Positions 15,869 through 25,062 of a stretch of 64,000 nt of DNA are shown here, one piece after another. Numbering within the stretch: position 1 is the stretch's first letter; each line of letters begins with the position of its first letter. Below the pieces are notes generated by a model. That model was given only the letters and a program-made list of their open reading frames with translations, was not told the DNA's origin and did no database searches. Source of the stretch: Dokdonia sp. (lineage in GTDB: Bacteria; Bacteroidota; Bacteroidia; Flavobacteriales; Flavobacteriaceae). A program made the position numbers and the translations under genes. Location: contig JAHDIF010000004.1 of NCBI GenBank assembly GCA_020630915.1, positions 248,001 to 312,000 on the forward strand. The letters run 5' to 3'.

Positions 15869-16927
15869 TTATCCTAGTTGGACACTTGCCGGCTTTTGAT
15901 CTTCAGGAACATGCTTATTCATAATCCTAAACCATAATGGAGGGAATAGGGAGAGCACCATACTGGTGGGATATCCATAAGGCAATTGCGGGCTTTGGTC
16001 GTGGTAGTCTAGTAATTGGAATTTCTTATTTGCACGATAATGATGATCGCTGTGTCTAGTTAACTCATATAACATAATTCGGCCAAAAACGTGATTACTA
16101 TTCCACGAGTGTACTTCTCTTACGCGCTCGTAACGGCCACTCTCTTTTTTCTTTCTGAGCAGCCCGTAATGTTCTATGTAATTAATCGTTTCTAGTAGTA
16201 AGAAACCAGAGATAGCTGCAAATAAGGCAACAAGGAGTCCAGTAAGTCCAAAATACCCGTAGATAACTGCGAGGTAGGTAATTTCAAAAATGCTATACCA
16301 TAACATGTCGTTTTTAATAGAAAAGAACCCCTTGTTTTCTCTTTTAAGTAAGTCCATCTGTATTTTCCAGGCGCTACCGTACTGTTTAAATATGGAAGAA
16401 AACCAGAAGGAGTATAAAGTTTGATTGAATTTTGCTGTCGCAGGATCTTCGGGAGTCGCAGCTTTTAGGTGGTGACCAAAGTTATGCTCTACAAAAAAGT
16501 GCATATATAAGGCTGGAAGTAGTAGGAGCTTCCCTAAAAATTGTTCTATTCGGCTTTTGCGGTGACCCAGCTCGTGTGCAACATTAATTCCATTAGAACC
16601 TATTACTATTCCACAGGAAAAAATAAGCCCTACGATTTCATATAGTTCCAATGTATTATTAGTTATTGTTTGGAGTGTAAAATATACGAGACTAAAAACT
16701 ACGAGTACATTACTGTAGAGCAAGAAGTCTGTCCAGTGCAAGGAGGCTTTGTTTTCTTTTTCATCTTCGTCGATATTGGCATCATTTATGGGGAATATGA
16801 GTTCTAAAATAGGAACAAGTACAAAAGCATAGATAGGGGTTATAAAAGACCATATGTCCTGTAACCATAATCCTGCATATGCACAAAGTGGAACCGCGTA
16901 AGCTGTAAGATATTTAAGATCTTTCAT
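15869..16927 (-). CDS. alkB: AlkB-like alkane 1-monooxygenase / membrane fatty-acid desaturase family
   Basis: This 352-residue integral membrane di-iron enzyme carries the AlkB set of histidine boxes: HELGHR (about residue 117), EHNFGHH (about 147), NYIEHYGLLR (about 250) and LTRHSDHH (about 290). The NYxEHYGL motif is the hallmark separating alkane hydroxylases from ordinary desaturases. It would hydroxylate a terminal methyl group of an alkane or a related hydrophobic substrate. Six membrane segments surround the boxes. No rubredoxin or rubredoxin reductase gene lies nearby, so electrons must come from proteins encoded elsewhere. The start is 45 bp upstream of gltX's start side on the same strand. 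Confidence 0.85.
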   Translation of the reverse strand: MKDLKYLTAYAVPLCAYAGLWLQDIWSFITPIYAFVLVPILELIFPINDANIDEDEKENKASLHWTDFLLYSNVLVVFSLVYFTLQTITNNTLELYEIVGLIFSCGIVIGSNGINVAHELGHRKSRIEQFLGKLLLLPALYMHFFVEHNFGHHLKAATPEDPATAKFNQTLYSFWFSSIFKQYGSAWKIQMDLLKRENKGFFSIKNDMLWYSIFEITYLAVIYGYFGLTGLLVALFAAISGFLLLETINYIEHYGLLRKKKESGRYERVREVHSWNSNHVFGRIMLYELTRHSDHHYRANKKFQLLDYHDQSPQLPYGYPTSMVLSLFPPLWFRIMNKHVPEDQKPASVQLG

Positions 16928-17013
16928 TAAGAAGTTCTTTTAACAATTTGTTTTAAATATAGGATATTACAAAAAGATAATAAAATGGTACTTTAGAGGT
17001 TGCTATAAGAAGG

Positions 17014-20000
17014 ATGATGAATCAATTTAAAAACATAGAGCGCAAGCTAGAGGCGTTTATTAAGAGGTATTATACAAATGAGTTGCTTAAAGGAGCAATT
17101 TTGTTTTTTGCTTTTGGCGTCTTGTATTTTCTAATCACTCTGCTGGTAGAATATTTTTTCTGGTTGCGACCTGCAGCAAGAACTGTTCTTTTTTGGATGT
17201 TTGTCGTGGTAGAACTAGGATTACTCATAAAATTTATTATCGTACCGCTAGCTAGGCTTTTTAAGCTCTCCAAGGGAATTACTTTTAATGATGCAGCGCA
17301 TATAATAGGCAATCATTTTCCAGAGGTGGAGGACAAATTACTTAACACGCTACAATTACATAGAGATGCGGAGAATTCTGAGCTTATGCTAGCTAGCGTA
17401 GCTCAAAAGAGTGCGTCGCTACAGCCTATTCCTTTTAAACTGGCAATAGATTTTAGAAAGAACGTAAAGTATCTAAAGTATGCGCTTATCCCTATTGCTC
17501 TTTTCTTAATTGCGAATTATGGAGGTAAGGACGCTGTTTTTAGCTCTAGTTATGAGCGTGTGGTAAATTATAGTGAAGCGTATGAGCCACCAGCACCTTT
17601 TGATTTTTATGTGGTGAATGAATACCTTAAAGGAATAGAAAACAAAGATTTTAAATTACAAATACGTACTACTGGAGATGTGATTCCAGAAGAGGCTTCT
17701 ATTCACTTTAATAATGAGACCTATTTTCTTGAGCAAACAAGACCTGGGGAGTTTTCTTTTGTGTTTGAGCAACCTACAAAGGACATTGAGTTTTATTTAC
17801 AAGCCAATAAGGTAACCTCAAAGAAGTACTCTATAGCTATTTTAGAGGTGCCGTCGCTCGTTAATTTTACCATGGAACTCGAGTACCCCGCATATACTAA
17901 AAAGCGAAAAGAAGTGGTGAAAAGCACTGGAAACGCTGTTATTCCAGAAGGCACTAAAGTAACCTGGTTAATGGATACCAAACAAACGGATGAGGTGCAC
18001 ATGATTTTGGAGGATACGATGTATGCTTTCGCGAAAGCAAATTCAACCTCATTTAACCTGACCAGGCGAGTTTACAAGAACACGCCTTATGAAGTGTCTA
18101 CAAGTAACACGTTCTTAAAAAACTATGAGAATATCGCCTATAACCTGCAAGTAGTAAAAGATCAATTTCCTACACTTTCTTTAGAAGCAAAAAAAGACAG
18201 CCTTAACGAGCAGCAGGTTTATTTCTTTGGAAAGGTAAGTGACGATTATGGTTTGTCAAAACTGCAGTTGGTCTACTATCAAGAAGGAACAGACCAGAAA
18301 TTAAAGAAACAGATTCCTTTAAGAAATGGCAATGTAGATCAGTTTGTGTATGCTTTTCCAGATGCATTAGAATTAGAAAAAGGAAAGACGTATGAGTACT
18401 ATTTTGAGGTTTTTGATAACGATAGGATACATAGCTTCAAAAGCACAAAAAGCAGCGTATTTTCCTTTGCAAAGTTAACGCAGAGCGAATTAGAGAAGGA
18501 GCAACTCAATAAGCAGAAGGAGTCTATTAAAAACCTAGATAAAACTTTAGAGAAGATAGAGCGACAGGAAAAAGAACTAAAGGAACTCTCAAAAACTCAA
18601 AAAGAAAAAGAACAACTTAATTATAATGATCAAAAAAAGTTGCAAAATTTTCTAAAGAGGCAAGAGCAGCAGGAAGAAATGATGCAGGACTTTTCTAAAC
18701 AGCTTAAAGAAAATCTAGAGGAGTTTCAAAAAGACGAGCCGCAAAGTGATGAGGATAAAGAAAAACTCAAAGAGCGATTAGAGCGATTAGAAAAGAAGGC
18801 AAAGGAAAATGAAAAGCTATTAGAAGAACTTGAGAAACTGAGAGAAAAACTAGATAAAGAAGAGCTTACGGAGAAGTTGGAAAAGCTGGAAAAGCAGAAT
18901 AAGAATAACAAGCGTAATCTGGAGCAAATGCTCGAACTCACAAAACGATACTATGTAGAGAAGAAAGCAGAAAAAATTTCAAGAGATTTAGAAAAACTGG
19001 CAGAGAAGCAGGAAGAGTTAAGTAAAAAAGAAGGTGAGGAGAACACCAAAGAAGAACAAGATAAGCTTAATGAAGAGTTTAAAAAACTAGAAGAAGAAAT
19101 TAAAAGCCTTGAGAAAGATAATAACGCGCTCAAAAAACCTATGGACATTCCGAGCGATCCTAAGAAGCAACAGGAAATTAAGGAGGAGCAGGAAGGCGCT
19201 AGTGAAGAATTAGAAAAGCAGGAGCAACAGAGTGCTGAGGAACAAAACAAGACTACTGCTCAAAAGAAGCAAAAAAAAGCGGCTGAGAAGATGAAGCAAA
19301 TGAGTAAATCTATGCAGGCGAGCATGCAAATGTCAGGGCAAGAAGCTATGGAAGAGGATGCAGAGATGCTGCGGCAAATCCTAGATAATTTACTTGTATT
19401 TTCTTTAGAAGAAGAAGATCTTATGTTAGATTTTAGGAGGATAAACGATAAGAATCCGCTGTATGCCAAGAAGTTAAGGAGGCAAAATGTATTGAAGCAA
19501 AATTTTGAGCACGTAGATGATAGTTTATACGCGCTTTCATTAAGGGTGCCAGATCTAGATGAAAGAATAAACGAATCTTTAGTAGACATTGATTACAATC
19601 TGGGCAAATCTCTAGAAAGGTTGGCAGAGAGCCAGGTGGTGCAGGGGGTAAGTAGTCAGCAGTATGTGATTACTGGGGCAAATGAGCTGGCAGACCTGCT
19701 GAGCAAGTCTTTGGATCAAATGCAAAATACAATGTCGGGTCAAGGACAAGGTCAGGGACAAGGGATGGGTAAAGGACAAGGTTCAGGTAAAGGAAAGCAA
19801 TTGCCCGATATAATACAGAGTCAAGAGGACCTCAATGAGAAAATGGAAAAGGGTAGTTCTCCTGGCGACAAAGGAGATGGAGAAGACGGAAAGAACGGTG
19901 AAGGAGAAAAGGGCGAGAACGGAGAGGGAGAAAAGGGTGACAGTGGCGACGGGCAAGAAGGTTCTAGTGGTGAGGGAGGAGAAGGCTCTAATGGTAATGG

Positions 20001-20493
20001 TGATAATGGTGACGGTAAAGGAGGTGAGGGTAAACAAGGAGATAAAGATGGAGAAGGTCAAAGAGGAGAAGGTGAAGAATATGAGCAGGGGTTGTTATTT
20101 GAAATCTATAAGGAACAGCAGAGATTGAGGAAACAACTTGAGGATGCTATCCAAAAAGAGGGATTAGGAGATCTGGGTGAACAGTTGGTGAAAGACATGA
20201 GAGAGGTAGAACAGCAATTGTTAGACAAAGGTTTTTCTAATGAAACTATGGAACGAATGTCCCAGCTTAAACATGAATTATTGAAACTTAAGGAGGCTGC
20301 TTTTCAGCAGGGCCAGGAAGATAAAAGAGAGGGAGTGACAAATCTTAAGGAGTATAGAAATACTGTTAATACACCTATAGAAAAGGCGAAGACCTATTTT
20401 GACAATACTGAAATACTTAACCGTTCTACACTACCTCTCAAGGGAAAATATAGAAAGAAAGTTCAAGAATATTTCCAAGAAAAAAATGATTGA
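17014..20493 (+). CDS. DUF4175 family giant membrane protein
   Basis: This 1159-residue protein has two membrane helices near the N-terminus (about 23-45 and 50-75) and a third at about 152-168. A beta-rich extracytoplasmic part follows to about 480, then a long charged coiled coil (about 490-760, mostly K, E, L and Q), a helical block to about 890, and a Gly/Gln/Lys/Glu low-complexity stretch (GQGQGQGMGKGQG, GEGEKGENGEGEKG, about 905-1020) before a final helical domain. This order is the Bacteroidetes DUF4175 architecture, whose function is not known. Its stop overlaps the ybeY start by 8 bp, a conserved-looking arrangement. The palindrome is read as AFAKA near residue 338. Confidence 0.85.
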   Translation: MMNQFKNIERKLEAFIKRYYTNELLKGAILFFAFGVLYFLITLLVEYFFWLRPAARTVLFWMFVVVELGLLIKFIIVPLARLFKLSKGITFNDAAHIIGNHFPEVEDKLLNTLQLHRDAENSELMLASVAQKSASLQPIPFKLAIDFRKNVKYLKYALIPIALFLIANYGGKDAVFSSSYERVVNYSEAYEPPAPFDFYVVNEYLKGIENKDFKLQIRTTGDVIPEEASIHFNNETYFLEQTRPGEFSFVFEQPTKDIEFYLQANKVTSKKYSIAILEVPSLVNFTMELEYPAYTKKRKEVVKSTGNAVIPEGTKVTWLMDTKQTDEVHMILEDTMYAFAKANSTSFNLTRRVYKNTPYEVSTSNTFLKNYENIAYNLQVVKDQFPTLSLEAKKDSLNEQQVYFFGKVSDDYGLSKLQLVYYQEGTDQKLKKQIPLRNGNVDQFVYAFPDALELEKGKTYEYYFEVFDNDRIHSFKSTKSSVFSFAKLTQSELEKEQLNKQKESIKNLDKTLEKIERQEKELKELSKTQKEKEQLNYNDQKKLQNFLKRQEQQEEMMQDFSKQLKENLEEFQKDEPQSDEDKEKLKERLERLEKKAKENEKLLEELEKLREKLDKEELTEKLEKLEKQNKNNKRNLEQMLELTKRYYVEKKAEKISRDLEKLAEKQEELSKKEGEENTKEEQDKLNEEFKKLEEEIKSLEKDNNALKKPMDIPSDPKKQQEIKEEQEGASEELEKQEQQSAEEQNKTTAQKKQKKAAEKMKQMSKSMQASMQMSGQEAMEEDAEMLRQILDNLLVFSLEEEDLMLDFRRINDKNPLYAKKLRRQNVLKQNFEHVDDSLYALSLRVPDLDERINESLVDIDYNLGKSLERLAESQVVQGVSSQQYVITGANELADLLSKSLDQMQNTMSGQGQGQGQGMGKGQGSGKGKQLPDIIQSQEDLNEKMEKGSSPGDKGDGEDGKNGEGEKGENGEGEKGDSGDGQEGSSGEGGEGSNGNGDNGDGKGGEGKQGDKDGEGQRGEGEEYEQGLLFEIYKEQQRLRKQLEDAIQKEGLGDLGEQLVKDMREVEQQLLDKGFSNETMERMSQLKHELLKLKEAAFQQGQEDKREGVTNLKEYRNTVNTPIEKAKTYFDNTEILNRSTLPLKGKYRKKVQEYFQEKND
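18025..18038. repeat. GCTTTCGCGAAAGC palindrome, copy 6
   Basis: Exact copy in the DUF4175 gene, read as YAFAKAN. Confidence 0.9.
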
Positions 20494-20896
20494 ATTTAGT
20501 AATCAAGCTGAGTTTGAACTTGAGGATTCTACATCTAAAAAGTTGTGGATTCAAAATGTCTTAAATAAAGAGCGTAAGGTATTAGGGGATCTTCAATATG
20601 TGTTTTGTGATGATGACTTCTTACATGGGATTAATGTAGCGTATTTGAATCATGACACTTTAACAGACATCATCACTTTTGACTATACAAATGGCGATTT
20701 GATTTCAGGAGAAATTTACATTTCAATTGAGAGAGTTAGAGATAATGCTTTGTCCTATGGGGTTAGTTTAAAAGATGAACTTGATAGGGTGATTGTGCAT
20801 GGGGTGCTACATTTGTGCGGTTTTCCAGACAAGACAGAAGAGGAAAAGGAAGTGATGAGGGCTAAAGAAGATGAGTGTTTATTAATGCGCAACTAG
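20486..20896 (+). CDS. ybeY: Endoribonuclease YbeY
   Basis: YbeY is a metal-dependent endoribonuclease needed for 16S rRNA maturation and ribosome quality control. I start at MIEFSNQAEF (20486), which overlaps the DUF4175 stop by 8 bp; longer frames lack similarity. TDIITFDY is the conserved TDVLSFP-like segment, and HGVLHLCGFPDKTEEE is the metal site. Two histidines are present, but the third ligand, usually H in HGxLHLxGYDH, is replaced (GFPDK). I recall this substitution in other Bacteroidetes, so the enzyme is probably active. The length of 136 residues is normal. Confidence 0.92.
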   Translation: MIEFSNQAEFELEDSTSKKLWIQNVLNKERKVLGDLQYVFCDDDFLHGINVAYLNHDTLTDIITFDYTNGDLISGEIYISIERVRDNALSYGVSLKDELDRVIVHGVLHLCGFPDKTEEEKEVMRAKEDECLLMRN

Positions 20897-20916
20897 ATTT
20901 TACAGACCTGTCATCG

Positions 20917-20924
20917 TATATTTG
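20917..20924 (+). promoter_or_regulatory. Candidate -7 box TATATTTG for mnmG
   Basis: Matches TAnnTTTG, 45 bp before the mnmG ATG. The parS site at 20953-20968 would lie in the transcribed leader. Confidence 0.5.
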
Positions 20925-20952
20925 CACGCTATTTATAAAAAAGAGAACCTAG

Positions 20953-20968
20953 TGTTCCACGTGAAACA
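20953..20968. other. parS-type centromere site 1
   Basis: TGTTCCACGTGAAACA matches the widely conserved chromosomal ParB-binding consensus TGTTnCACGTGAAACA at every fixed position. It ends at the base before the mnmG start codon. Confidence 0.85.
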
Positions 20969-22846
20969 ATGAGTTTATTTAGTGATATATATGATGTAGT
21001 TGTTGTTGGAGCTGGTCACGCTGGATGCGAGGCCGCCGCCGCCGCCGCAAATATGGGAAGTAAGACCTTGCTGGTTACAATGAACTTGCAGACTATTGCA
21101 CAAATGTCGTGCAATCCAGCTATGGGGGGTATAGCCAAAGGTCAAATTGTACGCGAAATAGATGCCTTAGGGGGATATAGTGGTATCGTATCTGATCTTA
21201 CTGCTATCCAATTTAAGATGCTCAATAAGTCCAAGGGTCCCGCGATGTGGAGTCCGCGTGTGCAAAGTGATAGAATGCGGTTTGCAGAAGAGTGGAGAAT
21301 GCGGCTTGAGAATACACCAAACCTAGATTTCTATCAAGAAATGGTGACGGGACTTATTGTTAAAGACGATAGAATTACTGGTGTAAAAACTTCTTTGGGA
21401 ATCGAAATCAAATGCAAGAGTGTTGTCCTTACAAATGGAACGTTTTTAAATGGATTGATTCATATTGGAGACAAGCAGTTTGGAGGGGGAAGAGCAGGAG
21501 AAAGGGCGGTGACAGGCATAACCGAGCAGCTTGTGAATTTAGGTTTTGACACTGGAAGAATGAAGACTGGAACTCCACCTAGAGTAGATGGTAGGTCTTT
21601 GGATTTTTCCAAAATGGTTATACAACCCGGCGATGAGGCACCAGAAAAGTTTAGCTATTCTAGTATAACTAGTCCGCTTAAAGAACAACGGGCGTGTCAT
21701 ATGACATATACATCTCCAGAGGTGCACGAATTACTCAAAGAAGGGTTTGATAGATCTCCAATGTTTAATGGGCGAATTAAGAGTATTGGGCCCAGATATT
21801 GCCCATCGATTGAAGATAAAATAAACCGTTTTGCAGATAAAGATAGGCATCAATTATTCGTAGAGCCAGAAGGGTGGAATACCTGCGAGATATATGTAAA
21901 CGGTTTTTCTACATCGTTGCCAGAAGATGTCCAGTTTAGAGCACTAAGGTCCGTAGTTGGTTTTGAAAACGTAAAATTTTTTAGACCCGGTTATGCTATA
22001 GAGTACGACTATTTTCCACCTACGCAGTTAACCCATACGCTAGAGACCAAGATCGTTGATGGACTTTTCTTTGCAGGACAGATTAACGGAACTACAGGAT
22101 ATGAAGAGGCGGCTTCTCAAGGATTAATGGCTGGCATGAATGCACATTTAAAAGTTCATGAAAAAGATCCTTTTATGCTTCGTAGAGATGAAGCTTATAT
22201 AGGTGTTTTAATAGACGATCTTATTACAAAAGGAACAGAGGAACCTTATAGAATGTTTACCTCAAGAGCGGAGTATAGAACGCTTTTAAGACAAGACAAC
22301 GCAGACGAGCGATTAACTCCTCTTGCTTACAAAGTGGGATTAGCCTCAGAAGAAAGATTGAGAGCTATGGAGCATAAAAAGGAGCAGTCTGATGATTTGG
22401 TTTCCTTTTTTAGAAAGACAAGTATTGCTCCAGAAGAGGTGAATCCTATTCTAGAAGAAAGAGGATCTTCAAAAATGAAACAATCAGACAAGATGTTTAA
22501 GGTGTTTTCTAGACCTCAAATTCACTTGGATGACATGGTTAAGTTTAAGGAGGTTGCACAATATGTAGCCGATAGAGATCTTAAAAAGGATGTATTAGAG
22601 CAAGCAGAAATTAAGATCAAATATTCTGGGTATATTGAAAAAGAAAAACTGAATGCCGATAAGCTAAGCAGGCTTGAGAATATTAAAATTCCGGCTAATT
22701 TTGATTATAGCAAACTTAAGTCCCTGTCGCACGAGGCCAAGGAAAAATTATCTAAAATTCGCCCAGTGACGATATCACAAGCATCTAGAATTAGCGGTGT
22801 TTCTCCTTCAGACATAAGCGTTATGCTTGTGTATATGGGACGATAA
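20969..22846 (+). CDS. mnmG: tRNA uridine-5-carboxymethylaminomethyl synthesis enzyme MnmG (GidA)
   Basis: MnmG works with MnmE to modify the wobble uridine at position 34 of several tRNAs using FAD, NADH, glycine and methylene-THF. The N-terminal dinucleotide fold is VVVVGAGHAGCEAAAAA, followed by the GidA signature NPAMGGIAKGQIVREIDALGG and the conserved GRMKTGTPPRVD block. The C-terminal helical domain (from about 550) ends in SGVSPSDISVMLVYM. At 625 residues it is full length. Both ends are bordered by parS-type sites. Confidence 0.97.
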   Translation: MSLFSDIYDVVVVGAGHAGCEAAAAAANMGSKTLLVTMNLQTIAQMSCNPAMGGIAKGQIVREIDALGGYSGIVSDLTAIQFKMLNKSKGPAMWSPRVQSDRMRFAEEWRMRLENTPNLDFYQEMVTGLIVKDDRITGVKTSLGIEIKCKSVVLTNGTFLNGLIHIGDKQFGGGRAGERAVTGITEQLVNLGFDTGRMKTGTPPRVDGRSLDFSKMVIQPGDEAPEKFSYSSITSPLKEQRACHMTYTSPEVHELLKEGFDRSPMFNGRIKSIGPRYCPSIEDKINRFADKDRHQLFVEPEGWNTCEIYVNGFSTSLPEDVQFRALRSVVGFENVKFFRPGYAIEYDYFPPTQLTHTLETKIVDGLFFAGQINGTTGYEEAASQGLMAGMNAHLKVHEKDPFMLRRDEAYIGVLIDDLITKGTEEPYRMFTSRAEYRTLLRQDNADERLTPLAYKVGLASEERLRAMEHKKEQSDDLVSFFRKTSIAPEEVNPILEERGSSKMKQSDKMFKVFSRPQIHLDDMVKFKEVAQYVADRDLKKDVLEQAEIKIKYSGYIEKEKLNADKLSRLENIKIPANFDYSKLKSLSHEAKEKLSKIRPVTISQASRISGVSPSDISVMLVYMGR

Positions 22847-22853
22847 TTTGACA

Positions 22854-22869
22854 TGTTTCACGTGAAACA
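22854..22869. other. parS-type centromere site 2
   Basis: TGTTTCACGTGAAACA, the perfect palindromic parS consensus, lies between mnmG and the methyltransferase gene, 9 bp before the latter's TTG start. Confidence 0.9.
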
Positions 22870-22878
22870 ACTACCATA

Positions 22879-23703
22879 TTGAAAGTAAAAGATCACTCTG
22901 TTTCTGGAAAAATATTCTCACTTAGGTATGATGAAAAGCGTTATATGTACTTTACAGAACCTAAGCCTATTGAGCAAGAGTTGCCGTCATATTATCAGAG
23001 TGAAGACTATATCTCGCACACAGACGGTGCGCGCACATTGTTTGAAAAACTATATCAGGTAGTTAAGAATATTACGCTTTCGCGAAAGCAAAAACTACTT
23101 AAATCATATTTAGGGTCTAAAAGAAGTCTATTAGATATCGGTTCTGGTACAGGAGACTTTTTAAAATATCTTCAAAACAATAATTGGCAGGTTTCAGGAA
23201 TGGAACCTAACGAGCAAGCAAGATCACTTTCTTTAAAAAAAGGAGTGCAGGTTAAAGGTTCTTTAAAAGACGTAGAAGATTCTTTTGATAGTATAACAAT
23301 GTGGCATGTTTTAGAGCATGTGTACGACCTAGAGGAGCAAATAAATTGGTTAAAAGAACATCTTTCTAAACAAGGTTTTTTATTCGTGGCTGTACCTAAT
23401 TTCGAATCATTGGATGCGAAGACCTACAAAGAGCATTGGGCTGCATATGATGTCCCTAGACATTTATATCATTTTTCGCAACGATCTATTCAAGCCATAT
23501 TTAAACAGCACGGGCTAGAAGTCATTGGAAAACACCCTATGAAGTTTGATGCGTATTACGTATCGCTCTTGTCAGAAAAGTATAAACATGGAAAAATGAA
23601 TTACCTCCGAGCTTTTCTAAATGGATATAGGTCTAATAGGTCTGCAAGAAAAACGGGTGAGTATTCATCCTTAATTTATGTGATTACTCACAGAAAGATA
23701 TAA
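22879..23703 (+). CDS. Class I SAM-dependent methyltransferase, TTG start
   Basis: This 274-residue protein has a methyltransferase fold of the Methyltransf_23 type. Motif I is LLDIGSGTGDFL (about residue 88), the acidic end of strand 2 is MEPNEQA, and WHVLEHVYD corresponds to motif post-I/II. The N-terminal part (about 1-40) looks like the short, often zinc-free, N-terminus seen in flavobacterial sugar- or surface-modifying methyltransferases. The substrate is unknown. The likely start is TTG at 22879, immediately after the second parS site. A palindrome copy is read as LSRK, a different frame from the AFAKA copies. Confidence 0.85.
   Translation: MKVKDHSVSGKIFSLRYDEKRYMYFTEPKPIEQELPSYYQSEDYISHTDGARTLFEKLYQVVKNITLSRKQKLLKSYLGSKRSLLDIGSGTGDFLKYLQNNNWQVSGMEPNEQARSLSLKKGVQVKGSLKDVEDSFDSITMWHVLEHVYDLEEQINWLKEHLSKQGFLFVAVPNFESLDAKTYKEHWAAYDVPRHLYHFSQRSIQAIFKQHGLEVIGKHPMKFDAYYVSLLSEKYKHGKMNYLRAFLNGYRSNRSARKTGEYSSLIYVITHRKI
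23076..23089. repeat. GCTTTCGCGAAAGC palindrome, copy 7
   Basis: Exact copy in the methyltransferase gene, read as TLSRKQ. Confidence 0.9.
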
Positions 23704-24006
23704 TCCCTAAAGCGTAATTTAAAACAAGCTTGTCAAGCTAATTTTCTCAATTCAAAGAAGGGTTTAGCTAAAAAATGTATTTGAAAGTCTTTATTTGAAA
23801 AGAATAGCTATTTTCAAGCTTTTTAAGGCGTTTTTTAGCTCAGGAGATTCCCATGTGTGTCTTTTTTCTTGATGTTTGTTCTAGTGTCACCTATAAAGCT
23901 TAATTGTAATAGATGTTGCTAATTGCTTCTGCGCATATTAATAGATAATGCTTATTTCGTTAAATAACATGTTTAATCTTACTACATTTGCCCAAAATTT
24001 TATAAA
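23704..24006. other. Intergenic region upstream of ompH-like gene
   Basis: About 300 bp without a gene. I see a small AAGCTTGTCAAGCT hairpin near 23731, an AT-rich body and a -7 box near the right end; nothing else is clear. Confidence 0.5.
23983..23990 (+). promoter_or_regulatory. Candidate -7 box TACATTTG for the OmpH-like gene
   Basis: Matches TAnnTTTG 16 bp before the ATG at 24007. No clear TTG -33 box is seen. Confidence 0.5.
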
Positions 24007-24525
24007 ATGAGAAAATTAGGATTACTTTTTACACTGGCAATAGTTTGTTTTAGTTGTCAAACAGAAAAGACGGGATTTGTGGATACCGAAAAATTACTTA
24101 CGGATTATATGGAGCTCAAAGAGGCAAAAGAGCGATTTACAAAAGAGAATGATGTGATACAAACAGATCTAGAAATGAGAATAAAAGCATATCAGATCAA
24201 GGAAGATCTTTTTAGAAAAAATGGCCCATCTATGAGCAGAAAAAAGCAAGAAGAAAGATATAATGAACTTACAGCAGAGGCTCAGCAACTTCAGCAGGAA
24301 AGACAAGCAAAACTTGGAAAACTTCAGGTAGAAAGCCAGAATGTAATAGATAGTTTAATTACAAAGGTGAAAGATGCAGTAAAAGATTACGGTGCTGCCA
24401 ATGGATACAGCTATATTTATGGTAGTAATGATGCAGGTAGTGTGTTATATGGTAAAGAAGAGCTAGATCTTACGCCTTTGGTATTAGAAGAGTTGAATGG
24501 TAGCTATACTGCTGAGAAAGAATAG
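24007..24525 (+). CDS. OmpH/Skp-family periplasmic chaperone-like lipoprotein
   Basis: This 172-residue protein starts with a lipoprotein signal (LLFTLAIVCFSC; lipobox cysteine at about residue 17). The body is mostly a long coiled coil rich in K, E and Q (about 30-120), ending with the OmpH-like C-terminal segment SYIYGSNDAGSVLYGKEELDLTPLVLEEL. That ending is typical of the OmpH/Skp family, which holds unfolded outer-membrane proteins in the periplasm. Lipidation is unusual relative to soluble Skp but common in flavobacterial versions. A terminator follows, so it is probably monocistronic. Confidence 0.85.
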   Translation: MRKLGLLFTLAIVCFSCQTEKTGFVDTEKLLTDYMELKEAKERFTKENDVIQTDLEMRIKAYQIKEDLFRKNGPSMSRKKQEERYNELTAEAQQLQQERQAKLGKLQVESQNVIDSLITKVKDAVKDYGAANGYSYIYGSNDAGSVLYGKEELDLTPLVLEELNGSYTAEKE

Positions 24526-24550
24526 TAAAAACCTCTTAAAGTGTACAATT

Positions 24551-24581
24551 AAGAGCCATATACGTTATGGCTCTTTTTTTT
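24551..24581. terminator. Rho-independent terminator after the OmpH-like gene
   Basis: AAGAGCCATA, a TACG loop, then TTATGGCTC with a run of eight T. It lies between two convergent genes. Confidence 0.85.
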
Positions 24582-24592
24582 GTGATATAAAA

Positions 24593-24982
24593 TCACAAAA
24601 TGAGCAAAAGATACAACCCGAAAATAAGTACTAGAAAATAAGTGCTAAGAGAAGAAGCTCCTTGATAATCTTTTGCAATACGCTGTCCTAAAAGCATGCA
24701 TAAAACTGTAATCGCAGCAGAAATATGGGCATAGACTCCATAGGTTTGATCCCCATTCCAAAGAAGTGTAATTAGACCGATAACCGCGAGGGCACTTGTG
24801 ATAAAATCTAGAATGATAAGGGTCTTTAAAAAGAAGGCTATTTTTGGCCTTAAAATGGTTTCATTAAAGTGTTTTTCAAACCACTCTAGCTGTCCTTTCC
24901 AGTCTGTTACTTTCTCTATTGTAGAAGTTAAGAATGTAATCACTATAAACAACAGGAGTAGTATGTGTAAAACGAGGGTCAA
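24593..24982 (-). CDS. Small DoxX-like membrane protein
   Basis: This 129-residue protein has four membrane helices (about 3-20, 45-70, 82-100 and 108-128). The sequence STIEKVTDWKGQLEWFEKHF after helix 1 resembles the start of DoxX/DoxX-like proteins, a broad family of small quinone-interacting or redox-related membrane proteins. The similarity is weak and the function is unknown. It reads toward the OmpH terminator. Confidence 0.6.
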   Translation of the reverse strand: MTLVLHILLLLFIVITFLTSTIEKVTDWKGQLEWFEKHFNETILRPKIAFFLKTLIILDFITSALAVIGLITLLWNGDQTYGVYAHISAAITVLCMLLGQRIAKDYQGASSLSTYFLVLIFGLYLLLIL

Positions 24983-25062
24983 AATAGGTAAGTATTAAAT
25001 TAGATATAACAATGTTTATTTTTAGCCACATCTAAAAATAATGCAACGTATTGAATATCAGT

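Noticed and set aside
18726-19589. Several Ser/Phe-rich minus-strand frames opposite the DUF4175 gene
   Set aside because: They arise from the reverse complement of Lys/Glu-rich coiled-coil codons.
19740-20080. Tandem-like GQGQ and GEGEKG repeats suggesting a DNA repeat array
   Set aside because: They are low-complexity coding sequence in a DUF4175 protein, with irregular units and no exact DNA periodicity.
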